A stretch of 57,551 nt of DNA from a bacterium HR10 (GTDB lineage Bacteria; Acidobacteriota; Blastocatellia; HR10). The notes under the pieces are model-generated. The model saw only the letters and a list, made by a program, of their open reading frames with translations, was not told where the DNA came from and did no database searches. This document shows positions 1 through 8,193 of the stretch, piece by piece. The translations under genes were made by a program, and so were the position numbers. The stretch covers positions 1-57,551 of the forward strand of contig BEHM01000021.1 of NCBI GenBank assembly GCA_002923315.1. The letters run 5' to 3'. Numbering within the stretch: the stretch's first letter is position 1; the number at the start of each line of letters is the position of its first letter.

Positions 1-1407
1 CGGACGGTGGGACTTCTCCTGCTTCTCCCCGCAGCGCTCTCAGCCGCTCCTGCGCCCCAGCAAGACCCCTCGGCTGAGCTGGAGCATTTGAGAAAACGGG
101 TTCAGGAACAGGAGCGAATGATCGAGCAGTTGCGCGAGCAGTTGGCCGCACAGGGGCGTCTGCTGGAAGCGCTGCGCGAAGAAGTACGGGCCATGGTCCG
201 GCGATCCCATGAACCAGCGGAAGGGTCGAATCGGGCGGCAGGGAGCGCGGCTTCTTCGGGAGCGCGCGCGACTTCCTCGCTCTTCTTCTGGTCCAACGGA
301 CGCCCGACGCTTCGGAGCCCGGATGGGGATTTCGAGATCGCGTTCTCCGGAGAAGGGCAGCTCGACTTTCGCGCCTACGGGCAGGAGCCGTTCGCCCCGG
401 CGAACACCTTCCTCATACGCCGATTCCGCCTGGCGGTGCTCGGGAAAATCCTGAGCCGTTACGAATACAAGGTTCAGGCGGATTTCGCCGAGCGCGGGGG
501 TGGGCTCTTGCGAGATGGCTGGCTGCGCCTGCAGGTGCGTCCGGGAATGCGCCTGCAGGTGGGGCATTTCAAGGAGCCATTCTCGCAAGAGGAGTTGCGC
601 AGCGCCATGCACATAGATTTCGTGGAGCGCGCGATGGCGACGCGCATCGCGCCGAGCCGGAGCCCGGGGATTCAGTTGGCCGGGGACGTCGCAGGAGGGA
701 AGATCGAATATCAGCTCGGGGCCTTCAATGGAAAGGGCACGTTGGCGCCGAATACGGCGCGCACGCCTGAGGGCGTTGTGAGAGTGCGCTTCTCGCCCTG
801 GCGCGGGGAGAGCGTCCGATGGAGAGCGGGCGTGAGCTTTGGCGGTGCTCTGGCGCTCGGCCGACAGCGCGGGGGGATGAGTCTGATCGGACAAACCGAG
901 AGCCAAAGCGCGACGTTCTTTCCGGCGCGCCCGGTGAATGGGCAAGTCCTCCGCGCCAATGGTGAGCTGACCTATCTGGTCGGGCCATTTGCCCTGCGAG
1001 CCGAATACAACCAAATGATCCAGGATCGGTACCAGCTGGGGCCGAATCGGACTACTCTTCCGGCCGTCATCGCGAAAGGATACGCTGCGCAGGCCACGTA
1101 TGTACTCACCGGGGAGAGGAAGCCGGAGAATGGCCCGGTCATCCCCGGTCGCTCCTTTCTGGCCTCGGGGCCGGGGAATCGTGGATGGGGAGCGTGGGAG
1201 GTGAAGATTCGGTACTCGGCGCTCCAACTCTCGGACGGCATGGAGACCAAGCGTGCTGAGACTATCACCAGCGGGGTGAATTGGTACCTGACGCCCTTCG
1301 TGAAGTATATGCTCGATCTGGCCGTGGAACGCTTTCCCGCGGCGTCGCCCTTTCGCCGCTCCGAGAGCTTCTTCTCCCTGCTCACGCGCGTGCAGTTCGC
1401 CTTCTGA
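1..1407 (+). CDS. Phosphate-selective porin (OprP/OprO-like), 5' end cut by window
   Basis: This outer-membrane beta-barrel protein probably admits phosphate or other anions. The reading frame is open to the first base, and the earliest start candidate (GTG at 7) leaves an unusually short signal peptide (hydrophobic Leu stretch, then Ala-rich cleavage region). The true start therefore probably lies upstream of the window. After the signal comes a coiled coil (about residues 25-65) rich in Glu, Arg and Leu heptads, a linker of small residues, then a long barrel region of alternating strands ending in Phe, as expected for BAM-inserted porins. The OprP/O family has this layout of coiled coil plus barrel. 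It sits 12 bases upstream of pstS and appears to be the outer-membrane step of the phosphate operon. Substrate specificity is inferred from context. Confidence 0.8.
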   Translation, partial: RTVGLLLLLPAALSAAPAPQQDPSAELEHLRKRVQEQERMIEQLREQLAAQGRLLEALREEVRAMVRRSHEPAEGSNRAAGSAASSGARATSSLFFWSNGRPTLRSPDGDFEIAFSGEGQLDFRAYGQEPFAPANTFLIRRFRLAVLGKILSRYEYKVQADFAERGGGLLRDGWLRLQVRPGMRLQVGHFKEPFSQEELRSAMHIDFVERAMATRIAPSRSPGIQLAGDVAGGKIEYQLGAFNGKGTLAPNTARTPEGVVRVRFSPWRGESVRWRAGVSFGGALALGRQRGGMSLIGQTESQSATFFPARPVNGQVLRANGELTYLVGPFALRAEYNQMIQDRYQLGPNRTTLPAVIAKGYAAQATYVLTGERKPENGPVIPGRSFLASGPGNRGWGAWEVKIRYSALQLSDGMETKRAETITSGVNWYLTPFVKYMLDLAVERFPAASPFRRSESFFSLLTRVQFAF

Positions 1408-1419
1408 GGAGGAAGACTT

Positions 1420-2334
1420 ATGAATGCCGATTCTCGATGGTCCCGAATCGCCAGCAGCACAATCGCCGCTGTGAGCATTGTCGTGATGAGCGCGTGTTCC
1501 TCGCGAGCGCCTTCGGAGCGGGCGCGCGCTGTCACCGTCAAGGGCTCGGACACGATGGTGATCCTCGGCCAGCGCTGGGCCGAGATCTACATGCAGAAGC
1601 ATCCGGGCGCAGTGATTCAGGTCACGGGGGGCGGATCGGGAACCGGCATCGCGGCGTTGATCAATGGGACGACGGACATCGCCCAAAGCTCCCGTCCGAT
1701 CAAGCCGTCTGAAGCCGAGCAGGTGAAGGCGAAGTTCGGCGTGGACGTCATCGAGACGCCGGTCGCTCTGGATGGTCTGGCCGTCTACGTCCACGAGTCC
1801 AACCCGGTGAGCGAGCTTTCGCTCGCGCAACTCAAGGCGATCTACACCGGACGCCTCAGGAATTGGAAGGAGGTCGGGGGGCCGGACCTCCCCATTGTCC
1901 TCTACAGCCGGGAGAACAACTCCGGTACGTACGTCTACTTCAAAGAGCACGTGCTGGAGAACGCTGACTTCGCGCCGGCGGTGCAAACGCTTCCGGGCAC
2001 GGCTGCCGTGATCAATGCCGTGGCGAAAGATCCGAAGGCGATCGGCTACGGGGGGATCGCCTACGGCGTGGGGATCAAGGCGCTCAAGATCAAGAAGGAC
2101 GACGCCTCTCCGGCGATCGCGCCGACTCTGGAGAACGTCGCCACGGGTCGGTATCCGATCAGTCGAGAGCTCTACTTCTACACAGTGGGGAAACCCAGTA
2201 ACCCGGTGGCGCGCGATTTCATCCGCTGGGTTCTCTCGCCCGAAGGACAGGCCATCGTCACGGAGGTGGGGTATTACCCCCTCCCTGAAGAGAAGCGCCA
2301 CGAGGTCGCGCGCCGATGGGAGCAGCAGGAGTGA
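1420..2334 (+). CDS. pstS: Phosphate ABC transporter substrate-binding lipoprotein PstS
   Basis: Periplasmic phosphate-binding protein that hands phosphate to the PstCA channel. The 304-residue product starts with a hydrophobic signal ending in a lipobox-like stretch with Cys at residue 26, so it is probably a lipoprotein. Family signatures are visible: a GSDTM segment just after the signal, a GGGSGTG phosphate loop, the TTDIAQSSR segment, and a SRENNSGTY motif in the second lobe. A ribosome-binding site (GAGGA) lies just upstream of the ATG. It follows the porin by 12 bases and precedes pstC by 18, so it belongs to one transcript with the rest of the Pst system. Confidence 0.95.
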   Translation: MNADSRWSRIASSTIAAVSIVVMSACSSRAPSERARAVTVKGSDTMVILGQRWAEIYMQKHPGAVIQVTGGGSGTGIAALINGTTDIAQSSRPIKPSEAEQVKAKFGVDVIETPVALDGLAVYVHESNPVSELSLAQLKAIYTGRLRNWKEVGGPDLPIVLYSRENNSGTYVYFKEHVLENADFAPAVQTLPGTAAVINAVAKDPKAIGYGGIAYGVGIKALKIKKDDASPAIAPTLENVATGRYPISRELYFYTVGKPSNPVARDFIRWVLSPEGQAIVTEVGYYPLPEEKRHEVARRWEQQE

Positions 2335-2352
2335 TCGCCTGCCAGATGCGCG

Positions 2353-3315
2353 ATGCGTGAGGGTCGGGACGCACGGGAGGAACGTCGGCGCCGTTGGATT
2401 GACCGATGGGCGCACCGGGTGATCTTCCTGCTCTCGCTCACGGCGATCGTGACGATCGTCCTCATCTTCATCTTCATCTTTCGAGAAGCGCTGCCGATTC
2501 TGACCGATCCCGAGATCCAGCGGGAAGCGAGCTTGCGCCATTTCTTCCACCCGATGGAGGGGCCTGATCTGGCGAGCCGATACATGTGGCAGCCCGTGGC
2601 GCTCGTGCCCAAGTACAGCCTCATCCCCCTCATCCTGGGGACGCTGAAGACGACGCTCGTGGCGCTCGGGATCGCAGCGCCCCTGGCCGTCGCCGCTGCG
2701 CTTTACACATCGGAATTCGCGCCATCGAGGATACGGGAGCTGATCAAACCGGCCATCGAGCTGCTGGCCGGCATCCCCTCGGTGGTTCTCGGATTCTTCG
2801 CGTTGATCGTCCTGGCGACATGGATGCACCGCCTCTTCGGATTCGAGACGCGCTTGAACGCGATCACGGCGGGGACGGCGCTGGCGTTGGCGCTGATCCC
2901 GATCATCTACACCGTGAGCGAAGATGCGTTGAACGCCGTCCCGCAGAGCCTTCGGGAGGCGAGTCTGGCGCTCGGCGCCACGCGCTGGCAAACGGCGACG
3001 CGCGTCGTGCTCCCGGCCGCTTTGCCGGGCGTCTTCGCCAGCCTCGTCCTGGGCTTCGGCCGCGCCGTGGGGGAGACGATGATCGTGCTGATGGCATCGG
3101 GCAACGCGGCGATCACGTCCTGGCGCTTCACTGATTCCGTGCGCACGCTGGCGGCGACGATCGCGGCGGAATTGGGCGAGGTCGTCTTCGGCAGCCCGCA
3201 CTATCATGTGCTCTTCTTCATCGGAGCGCTGCTGTTCGTCGTCACGTTCGCGGTGAACTCCGCGGGCGTGTACATCATCCACCGCGTGCAACGCCGCTTG
3301 CGAGGAGAGGTATGA
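2353..3315 (+). CDS. pstC: Phosphate ABC transporter permease PstC
   Basis: Inner-membrane half of the phosphate channel, pairing with PstA. The 320-residue product has an Arg-rich cytoplasmic N terminus, a first long hydrophobic helix around residues 25-45, and further membrane helices in the C-terminal two thirds. The cytoplasmic coupling (EAA) loop is clear, with [15 protein letters not shown] followed by PALPG, which contacts PstB. A GxxRAVGETM segment follows, typical of PstC. The stop overlaps the pstA start (ATGA at 3312-3315), indicating translational coupling. Confidence 0.95.
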   Translation: MREGRDAREERRRRWIDRWAHRVIFLLSLTAIVTIVLIFIFIFREALPILTDPEIQREASLRHFFHPMEGPDLASRYMWQPVALVPKYSLIPLILGTLKTTLVALGIAAPLAVAAALYTSEFAPSRIRELIKPAIELLAGIPSVVLGFFALIVLATWMHRLFGFETRLNAITAGTALALALIPIIYTVSEDALNAVPQSLREASLALGATRWQTATRVVLPAALPGVFASLVLGFGRAVGETMIVLMASGNAAITSWRFTDSVRTLAATIAAELGEVVFGSPHYHVLFFIGALLFVVTFAVNSAGVYIIHRVQRRLRGEV

Positions 3316-4358
3316 CCGTCGCTCCGCGCACCGAAAGCCCCTCTGCCTCGCTCATCGCCTCGCGGTGGGAGATCTTCTGGGAGCGCTTTCGCGAACAGGT
3401 CCCCATTGGTTTGCTCGCACTGGCCAGCTCGCTGATTGTCGCGATGCTCGGCATCATCCTCGGGAACATCGCGTGGAATGGGATCGGACAGCTCAGTTGG
3501 GAGTTCCTGACCACAGCGCCGCGCGCGGGCATGACCGAGGGGGGGATCTTCCCGGCGATCTTCGGGACCGTCGCGCTCGTCATCCTGATGACCATCGCTG
3601 CCGTCCCGATCGGTGTGGCCACGGCGGTCTATCTCCGCGAGTTCGTGCCGGGATCGAACCTCGCCTACGCCTGGGCGCGCGCGCGCGCGGCTCGCCGGTG
3701 GCGAGAGCGCTTGATCGGGTTTGGGCATGTTGTGGAGATCCTCTTCGCTCGAGCGACGCGCGCGGCCGTCAACAACCTGGCGGGCGTCCCCTCGATCGTC
3801 TTCGGCCTCTTCGGGCTCGGATTCTTCGTGCAGTTCATCGGGGGGAGCATAGACCGGCTCTTCTACGGCGGCGAGCTGACCTACGGACAACCGGCCATCC
3901 TCTGGGCAGCGCTGACGCTCGCTCTGCTCACGCTTCCGGTGGTGATCGTCTCCACCGATGAAGCGTTGCGCGCCGTGCCCCGTGAGCTGCGGGAGGCGAG
4001 CCTGGCGCTCGGCGCCACGCGCTGGCAGACGATCTGGCACATCGTCCTGCCGGAAGCGCTGCCTGGGATTCTCACCGGGGCCATCCTCGCCGTGAGTCGA
4101 GGAGCGGGAGAGGTCGCCCCAGTCCTCTTCACGGGCGCTGCGTACTTCCTCCCCTATCTGCCGAGCCGCTTGAACGACCAGTTCATGGAACTCGGCTATC
4201 ACGTCTTCATCCTCTCGACGCAGTCCCCCGATGTGGAGAAGACCAAGCCCTTGCTCTACGGGACCGTCCTGGTCCTGCTCGCGCTCACGTTCGCGCTCAA
4301 CGCGGTCGGCGTCCTCATCCGCACCCGCGTTCGGCGACGACTCCGCGCGCGATCCTGA
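3312..4358 (+). CDS. pstA: Phosphate ABC transporter permease PstA
   Basis: Second inner-membrane subunit of the phosphate channel. At 348 residues it is longer than the usual 280-300. The extra length comes from an Arg/Ala-rich cytoplasmic loop (about residues 115-145) ahead of the conserved [12 protein letters not shown] segment. The EAA coupling loop ([15 protein letters not shown]) is almost the same as in PstC, as expected for this pair. An SRGAGEVAP segment and a final membrane helix followed by a basic tail are also visible. The start overlaps the pstC stop by four bases. The only oddity is the inserted loop, whose role is unknown. Confidence 0.94.
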   Translation: MTVAPRTESPSASLIASRWEIFWERFREQVPIGLLALASSLIVAMLGIILGNIAWNGIGQLSWEFLTTAPRAGMTEGGIFPAIFGTVALVILMTIAAVPIGVATAVYLREFVPGSNLAYAWARARAARRWRERLIGFGHVVEILFARATRAAVNNLAGVPSIVFGLFGLGFFVQFIGGSIDRLFYGGELTYGQPAILWAALTLALLTLPVVIVSTDEALRAVPRELREASLALGATRWQTIWHIVLPEALPGILTGAILAVSRGAGEVAPVLFTGAAYFLPYLPSRLNDQFMELGYHVFILSTQSPDVEKTKPLLYGTVLVLLALTFALNAVGVLIRTRVRRRLRARS

Positions 4359-4396
4359 GCGGCGACGATGAGATCTCATCGGCAAGGAGGAGAACG

Positions 4397-5227
4397 GTGG
4401 TGAAGTTCGACACGATCCGAGAGACCACCAGGGAGCCGGCACGCGCTCCCGATCTTCAGACGACCTCTCTCCCTGTGAAGGTTCAGGTCGAACGGTTCAG
4501 CTTCTACTATGGCGCCGTGCGCGTCTTGCACGAGATCACCCTGAGTTTCCCCCGAAATCAGGTGACGGCTCTGATCGGCCCGTCGGGATGCGGCAAGACG
4601 ACGCTGCTGCGCGCTATCAATCGCATGAATGATCTCATCCCAGACACGCGCGCCGAAGGGCGCATCCTGCTGGATGGGGAGAATATTTACGATCCACAGG
4701 TGGACGTCGTGCGCTTGCGGCGGCGCGTGGGGATGGTCTTCCAGCGCTCGAATCCCTTCCCGAAGACGATCTTCGAGAACGTCGCGTATGGCCTGCGCGT
4801 GAACGGGCTCGTTCGCAATCGCCGGGAGCTGCAGGAGCGCGTCGAGGAGAGCCTGCGGCAAGCCGCCCTCTGGGACGAGGTGAAGGATCGGCTGCACGAA
4901 TCTGCGCTCGCGCTCTCCGGCGGACAGCAGCAGCGGCTCTGCATCGCCCGCGCCCTGGCCGTGCGACCGGAGGTCCTGCTGCTGGATGAACCGGCCTCGG
5001 CGCTGGACCCGATCGCCACGGAGAAGATCGAGGAGCTGATCGCGGAGCTGAAGCGCCACTACACGATCATCATCGTCACGCACAACATGCAGCAGGCCGC
5101 CCGCGTCTCCGACTATACGGCTTTCCTCTGGATGGGCCATCTTGTAGAATTCAACCAGACGGAGAAACTGTTCACAGTGCCGCGTGAGAAGCTGACGGAA
5201 GATTATCTCACGGGGCGCTTCGGATGA
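4397..5227 (+). CDS. pstB: Phosphate ABC transporter ATPase PstB
   Basis: Cytoplasmic ATPase that powers phosphate import. The 276-residue product has a Walker A (GPSGCGKTT), a Q-loop region ([11 protein letters not shown]), the signature LSGGQQQR, a Walker B ending in [12 protein letters not shown], and a switch His in [10 protein letters not shown]. The FQRSNPFP segment is typical of PstB. Translation starts at GTG 4397 or the adjacent GTG at 4400, with AAGGAGG about 6-8 bases upstream. The N terminus carries about 25 extra residues before the first beta strand compared with the usual form. The 38-base gap after pstA suggests the same transcript. Confidence 0.95.
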   Translation: MVKFDTIRETTREPARAPDLQTTSLPVKVQVERFSFYYGAVRVLHEITLSFPRNQVTALIGPSGCGKTTLLRAINRMNDLIPDTRAEGRILLDGENIYDPQVDVVRLRRRVGMVFQRSNPFPKTIFENVAYGLRVNGLVRNRRELQERVEESLRQAALWDEVKDRLHESALALSGGQQQRLCIARALAVRPEVLLLDEPASALDPIATEKIEELIAELKRHYTIIIVTHNMQQAARVSDYTAFLWMGHLVEFNQTEKLFTVPREKLTEDYLTGRFG

Positions 5228-5251
5228 GGGCGAGGGGAAGGAGAGGTCATC

Positions 5252-5926
5252 ATGACCGATCACCTCAGGCCGATTGATCACGATTTGAATCGGCTGCGCG
5301 ACAAGCTCCTGATGCTCGGGGGGCGGGCGGAGACGGCCATCGCCCAGGCGATCCGCGCCCTGGTCGAACGCGATTCGGAGCTGGCCGAACAGGTCATTCG
5401 CGATGACGATAAGATTGACCAGTTGGAGAACGAGGTGGACGAATTGTGCATTGACATCCTCGTGCTGCGCCAACCGACGGCCTCCGATCTGCGCTTCGTG
5501 ATCGCCGCGGTGAAGACGGCGCCGGCGATCGAGCGGATCGCCGATCACGCGGTGAACATCGCCCGACATGTCCTCCGGTTGAACCAGGAGCCGCAGCTGA
5601 AGGTCTACTTCGACATCCCCGAGATGGCCCAGATCGTTCAGCAGATGCTGCTCGATGGCCTGGATGCGTTCACCAGCCATGATGCGGAGAAGGCTCTGGA
5701 GACGATCCGGCACGACGACCGGGCCGACGCGCTCTACAAGCGCATCTATGACGAACTGATCCACCTCATGGCCGCCGATCCCTCGACCGTGCGACGAGGA
5801 GCGGAGTTGCTCTTCATCATCAAGCACCTGGAGCGCATCGCCGATTACGTGACGAACATCTGCGAGCAGATCGTCTACATGGCCCGAGGCGAAGTGATCA
5901 AGCATCGCGAATGGCCGGAGCGATGA
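5252..5926 (+). CDS. phoU: Phosphate signalling regulator PhoU
   Basis: PhoU couples the Pst transporter to the PhoR/PhoB pathway and represses it when phosphate is plentiful. The 224-residue product has the expected all-helical double three-helix-bundle layout. Acidic metal-binding motifs appear in both halves: EVDELCIDIL in the first and the DDRADALYKRIYDEL segment in the second. ERIADHAVNIA and ERIADYVTNICEQ are the paired signatures of the two bundles. It lies 24 bases after pstB, and its stop overlaps the preferred phoB start (ATGA at 5923-5926). Confidence 0.95.
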   Translation: MTDHLRPIDHDLNRLRDKLLMLGGRAETAIAQAIRALVERDSELAEQVIRDDDKIDQLENEVDELCIDILVLRQPTASDLRFVIAAVKTAPAIERIADHAVNIARHVLRLNQEPQLKVYFDIPEMAQIVQQMLLDGLDAFTSHDAEKALETIRHDDRADALYKRIYDELIHLMAADPSTVRRGAELLFIIKHLERIADYVTNICEQIVYMARGEVIKHREWPER

Positions 5927-6633
5927 AGCCGACGATCTTGATCATCGAGGACGATGTCGAACTCGCCCACCTCCTCAAGCACCATCTGGAGCGGGGAGGG
6001 CGATATACGGTGGAGATCGCGCGGACGGGTGAGGAAGGGCTCCGGGTGCTCTCGCAGCGTCAGCCGAGCGCGCTCATCCTGGACGTGAACCTGCCGGAGA
6101 TGAACGGCTTCGAGCTGTGCCGCCGCCTCCGTCAGGAGAGCGCGACGCGCCGATTGCCCATCCTCATGCTCACGGCTCGAACGAGCGAATCGGATAAGGT
6201 CCTCGGCCTGACGCTCGGAGCGGATGACTACGTGACCAAGCCCTTCAGCCTGCGCGAGCTGGAGGCGCGCCTGCACGCATTGCTGCGACGGGCGCAAGAG
6301 GATGCCCCCTCCGACTTCATCTACGACGATGGCACGCTCTATCTGGACCCGAGGCATTTCATCGCGAGAGTCGAAGGGCGCGAGATCAAGCTGACGCGTA
6401 AGGAATTCGCGCTGCTGGTGCTGCTGGCGCGCAATGCGGGCCGAACGCTCACGCGCGAGTATCTGCTGGACCGCATCTGGGGCCTGGCCTATTACGGAGC
6501 CACGCGCACGCTTGACGTCCACGTGCACAATCTTCGGAAGAAGCTCGGGCACGAGGCGTACATTGAGACGGTCGTCGGCGTCGGATACCGATTCCGCCCG
6601 CGATCGAACGATTCTTCCGACGCAGCGCCGTGA
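5923..6633 (+). CDS. phoB: Phosphate response regulator PhoB (OmpR family)
   Basis: Two-domain transcription factor that activates phosphate-starvation genes. The receiver domain (residues 1-125) has the acidic pair ED/D at 9-11, the phosphorylation site Asp54 in ILDVNLPEM, and the conserved Lys in DDYVTKPF. The C-terminal winged helix shows LTRKEFALLVLLARN and ends in the usual VVGVGYRF segment. I chose ATG 5923 because it overlaps the phoU stop (ATGA) and gives the standard N terminus; an ATG at 5911 would add four residues. Its stop overlaps the GTG start of phoR. Family membership is certain; the PhoB name rests on the operon. Confidence 0.93.
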   Translation: MKPTILIIEDDVELAHLLKHHLERGGRYTVEIARTGEEGLRVLSQRQPSALILDVNLPEMNGFELCRRLRQESATRRLPILMLTARTSESDKVLGLTLGADDYVTKPFSLRELEARLHALLRRAQEDAPSDFIYDDGTLYLDPRHFIARVEGREIKLTRKEFALLVLLARNAGRTLTREYLLDRIWGLAYYGATRTLDVHVHNLRKKLGHEAYIETVVGVGYRFRPRSNDSSDAAP

Positions 6634-7715
6634 CACCCGCCACCGAGAGCACCGATCGCGATTTCCTTCGGGAGCTGATCCATTCGCCCCACCCGGTGTG
6701 GCAGGCTGTCCTCGCGGCTATGCGCGAAGGTCTGCTCATCGTGGATCGGGAGACGACCGTCCTCGTTCAGAATCCGGCGGCCGCACGCATCCTCCCTCCG
6801 CCTCCGATCTCCTCCCGTCCGCTTCGACTGATTGACCTCACTCGCGATCCCGCATTGCACGAGGGATTCCGAGAGGCACTCGACCGGGGAACATCCCGTG
6901 AGTTGCGCTTCGAGCTGAGGCGTGGCGAGCCCCGCGTGTTCCATGTCACCATCACGCCTCTTCGCTTCGCCTCTGAGGAACCGCAGGCAGCCCTGGGCGT
7001 CTTCGTGGAGATCACCGCTCTGGAACACCTGGAGCGCGTGCGGCGCGATTTCTTCGCCAATCTCTCACACGAACTGCGTACACCACTGGCGGCGATCCTG
7101 GCCTATGTGGAAACCCTGCAGGAAGTGGGCCTGGAGGATCCCGAGCACGCGCGCCGATGCCTGGAAGGTCTCTTTCGACAGGCCCAACGCCTCCATGCCC
7201 TGGTGCGTGACATCACCGATCTGGCGGAGATCGAATCGGGCGTCATCGCTCTCTCGCTCGAAGCCCTTCCGCTTCGCGCCCTCGTCGAAGACGTCCTCGC
7301 TCTTATCCGGCCTCAGGCGCAAGAGCGCAGCCTCTCGATCGCGAATGACGTCCCCGAGGACATACAGGTCTTCGCCGACCCCTTCCGCTTGACACAGATT
7401 CTGCAGAATCTCCTGGATAATGCCATCAAGTTCAATCGGCCCGGAGGACGCGTGGGGATCACGGCGCGCCGCTCTGGTGAACGCGTCCTCATCTCGGTCA
7501 CCGATACCGGGATCGGCATTCCTCCGGCCGACCAACCGCGGATCTTCGAGCGCTTCTACCGGGGCGAGAAATCCCGATCTCGGGAAACGGGAGGCAGCGG
7601 CCTCGGTCTGGCCATTGTGAAACATCTCGTCCAACTGCACGGAGGGGAGATCACCGTCAGAAGCGAACCGGGAAGAGGTTCGGAGTTCACCTTCAGCCTG
7701 AGGGCTGCTGACTAA
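6630..7715 (+). CDS. phoR: PhoR-like sensor histidine kinase without membrane anchor
   Basis: Phosphate-sensing histidine kinase partner of PhoB. The order is a PAS-like domain (about residues 20-130), a HisKA domain with the H-box FFANLSHELRTPLAAI, then a HATPase domain with N-box (QNLLDNAIKFN), G1 (DTGIGIP), F-box (FERFYRG) and G2 (GGSGLGLAIVKH). The 361 residues contain no hydrophobic stretch long enough for a membrane helix, unlike classical PhoR. The kinase should therefore be cytoplasmic or docked on PstB/PhoU. Translation starts at GTG 6630, overlapping the phoB stop (GTGA). It is the last gene of the operon and faces the small minus-strand gene ending at 7807. Confidence 0.9.
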   Translation: MTPATESTDRDFLRELIHSPHPVWQAVLAAMREGLLIVDRETTVLVQNPAAARILPPPPISSRPLRLIDLTRDPALHEGFREALDRGTSRELRFELRRGEPRVFHVTITPLRFASEEPQAALGVFVEITALEHLERVRRDFFANLSHELRTPLAAILAYVETLQEVGLEDPEHARRCLEGLFRQAQRLHALVRDITDLAEIESGVIALSLEALPLRALVEDVLALIRPQAQERSLSIANDVPEDIQVFADPFRLTQILQNLLDNAIKFNRPGGRVGITARRSGERVLISVTDTGIGIPPADQPRIFERFYRGEKSRSRETGGSGLGLAIVKHLVQLHGGEITVRSEPGRGSEFTFSLRAAD

Positions 7716-7773
7716 GCAGCACGGGGAAACCCGCGGCGGGACGCTCGCCACTACTTCTCACAGAAGCTCCACA

Positions 7774-7797
7774 GGGGATTCGCTCCCGCGAATCCCC
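7774..7797. terminator. Perfect hairpin between convergent genes
   Basis: Two 10-base arms (7774-7783 and 7788-7797) are exactly complementary around a four-base loop. The hairpin sits in the 91-base gap between phoR and the small minus-strand gene. There is no clear U-run on either side, so it may mark the end of both transcripts rather than act as a textbook intrinsic terminator. Confidence 0.5.
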
Positions 7798-7806
7798 CCA
7801 CGGCGC

Positions 7807-8175
7807 TCACCACATAGCGAAGAAGAACGCCATCGGGATGCCAAGAAGGATGTCGAGAACGCCCCACGCCCCCCATCCCCACCAGGACCACGAGGGTGTC
7901 CATCCGAGATCTGCTCCTCCACCAACGCCCCAGTAGGGATCTGATGCGGCGTCCCATCCCTCATCATCATAGAACTGAGCGCCCAAGCCGAACCCCGTCG
8001 GCGTGAAGACCCCGCCGCCGCCAATGAACGGCCGGCCTCCGGCTGTGACGCCTCCAAGTGGGAGATCAGCGCCCGGCACATAGGGCTTTCCGCCCGCTGT
8101 GACCCCCGCCCGCGCCGGGAGGGTAAGACTCCCGAGCATGAACACGATGAACGCGACTGCGAGCATCCTCCTCAT
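7807..8175 (-). CDS. Small secreted Gly/Trp-rich protein, function unknown
   Basis: I do not recognise this 122-residue protein. It starts with a clear signal peptide (MRR, hydrophobic core, cleavage after PARA at about residue 23). The mature part opens with two copies of the motif GVTAGG(K/R)P(Y/F)(V/I) spaced 18 residues apart, then a Gly-rich stretch. A Trp cluster (WGWTP/SWSWWGWGAWG-like) follows, and the protein ends in a hydrophobic tail finishing FFFAMW. ATG 8175 was chosen because GAGGAGG lies about 8 bases upstream; a GTG at 8184 sits too close to that site. It follows the TPR-HTH regulator by 18 bases and is probably co-transcribed. A structural surface protein or a secreted signal precursor are both possible. 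Confidence 0.65.
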   Translation of the reverse strand: MRRMLAVAFIVFMLGSLTLPARAGVTAGGKPYVPGADLPLGGVTAGGRPFIGGGGVFTPTGFGLGAQFYDDEGWDAASDPYWGVGGGADLGWTPSWSWWGWGAWGVLDILLGIPMAFFFAMW

Positions 8176-8193
8176 AGACCACACCTCCTCCTC

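Noticed and set aside
40-3291. Very long antisense reading frame opposite porin-pstS-pstC
   Set aside because: High GC makes stops rare on the opposite strand. The product is Arg/His-rich with no recognisable domain, while the plus-strand genes are clear family members.
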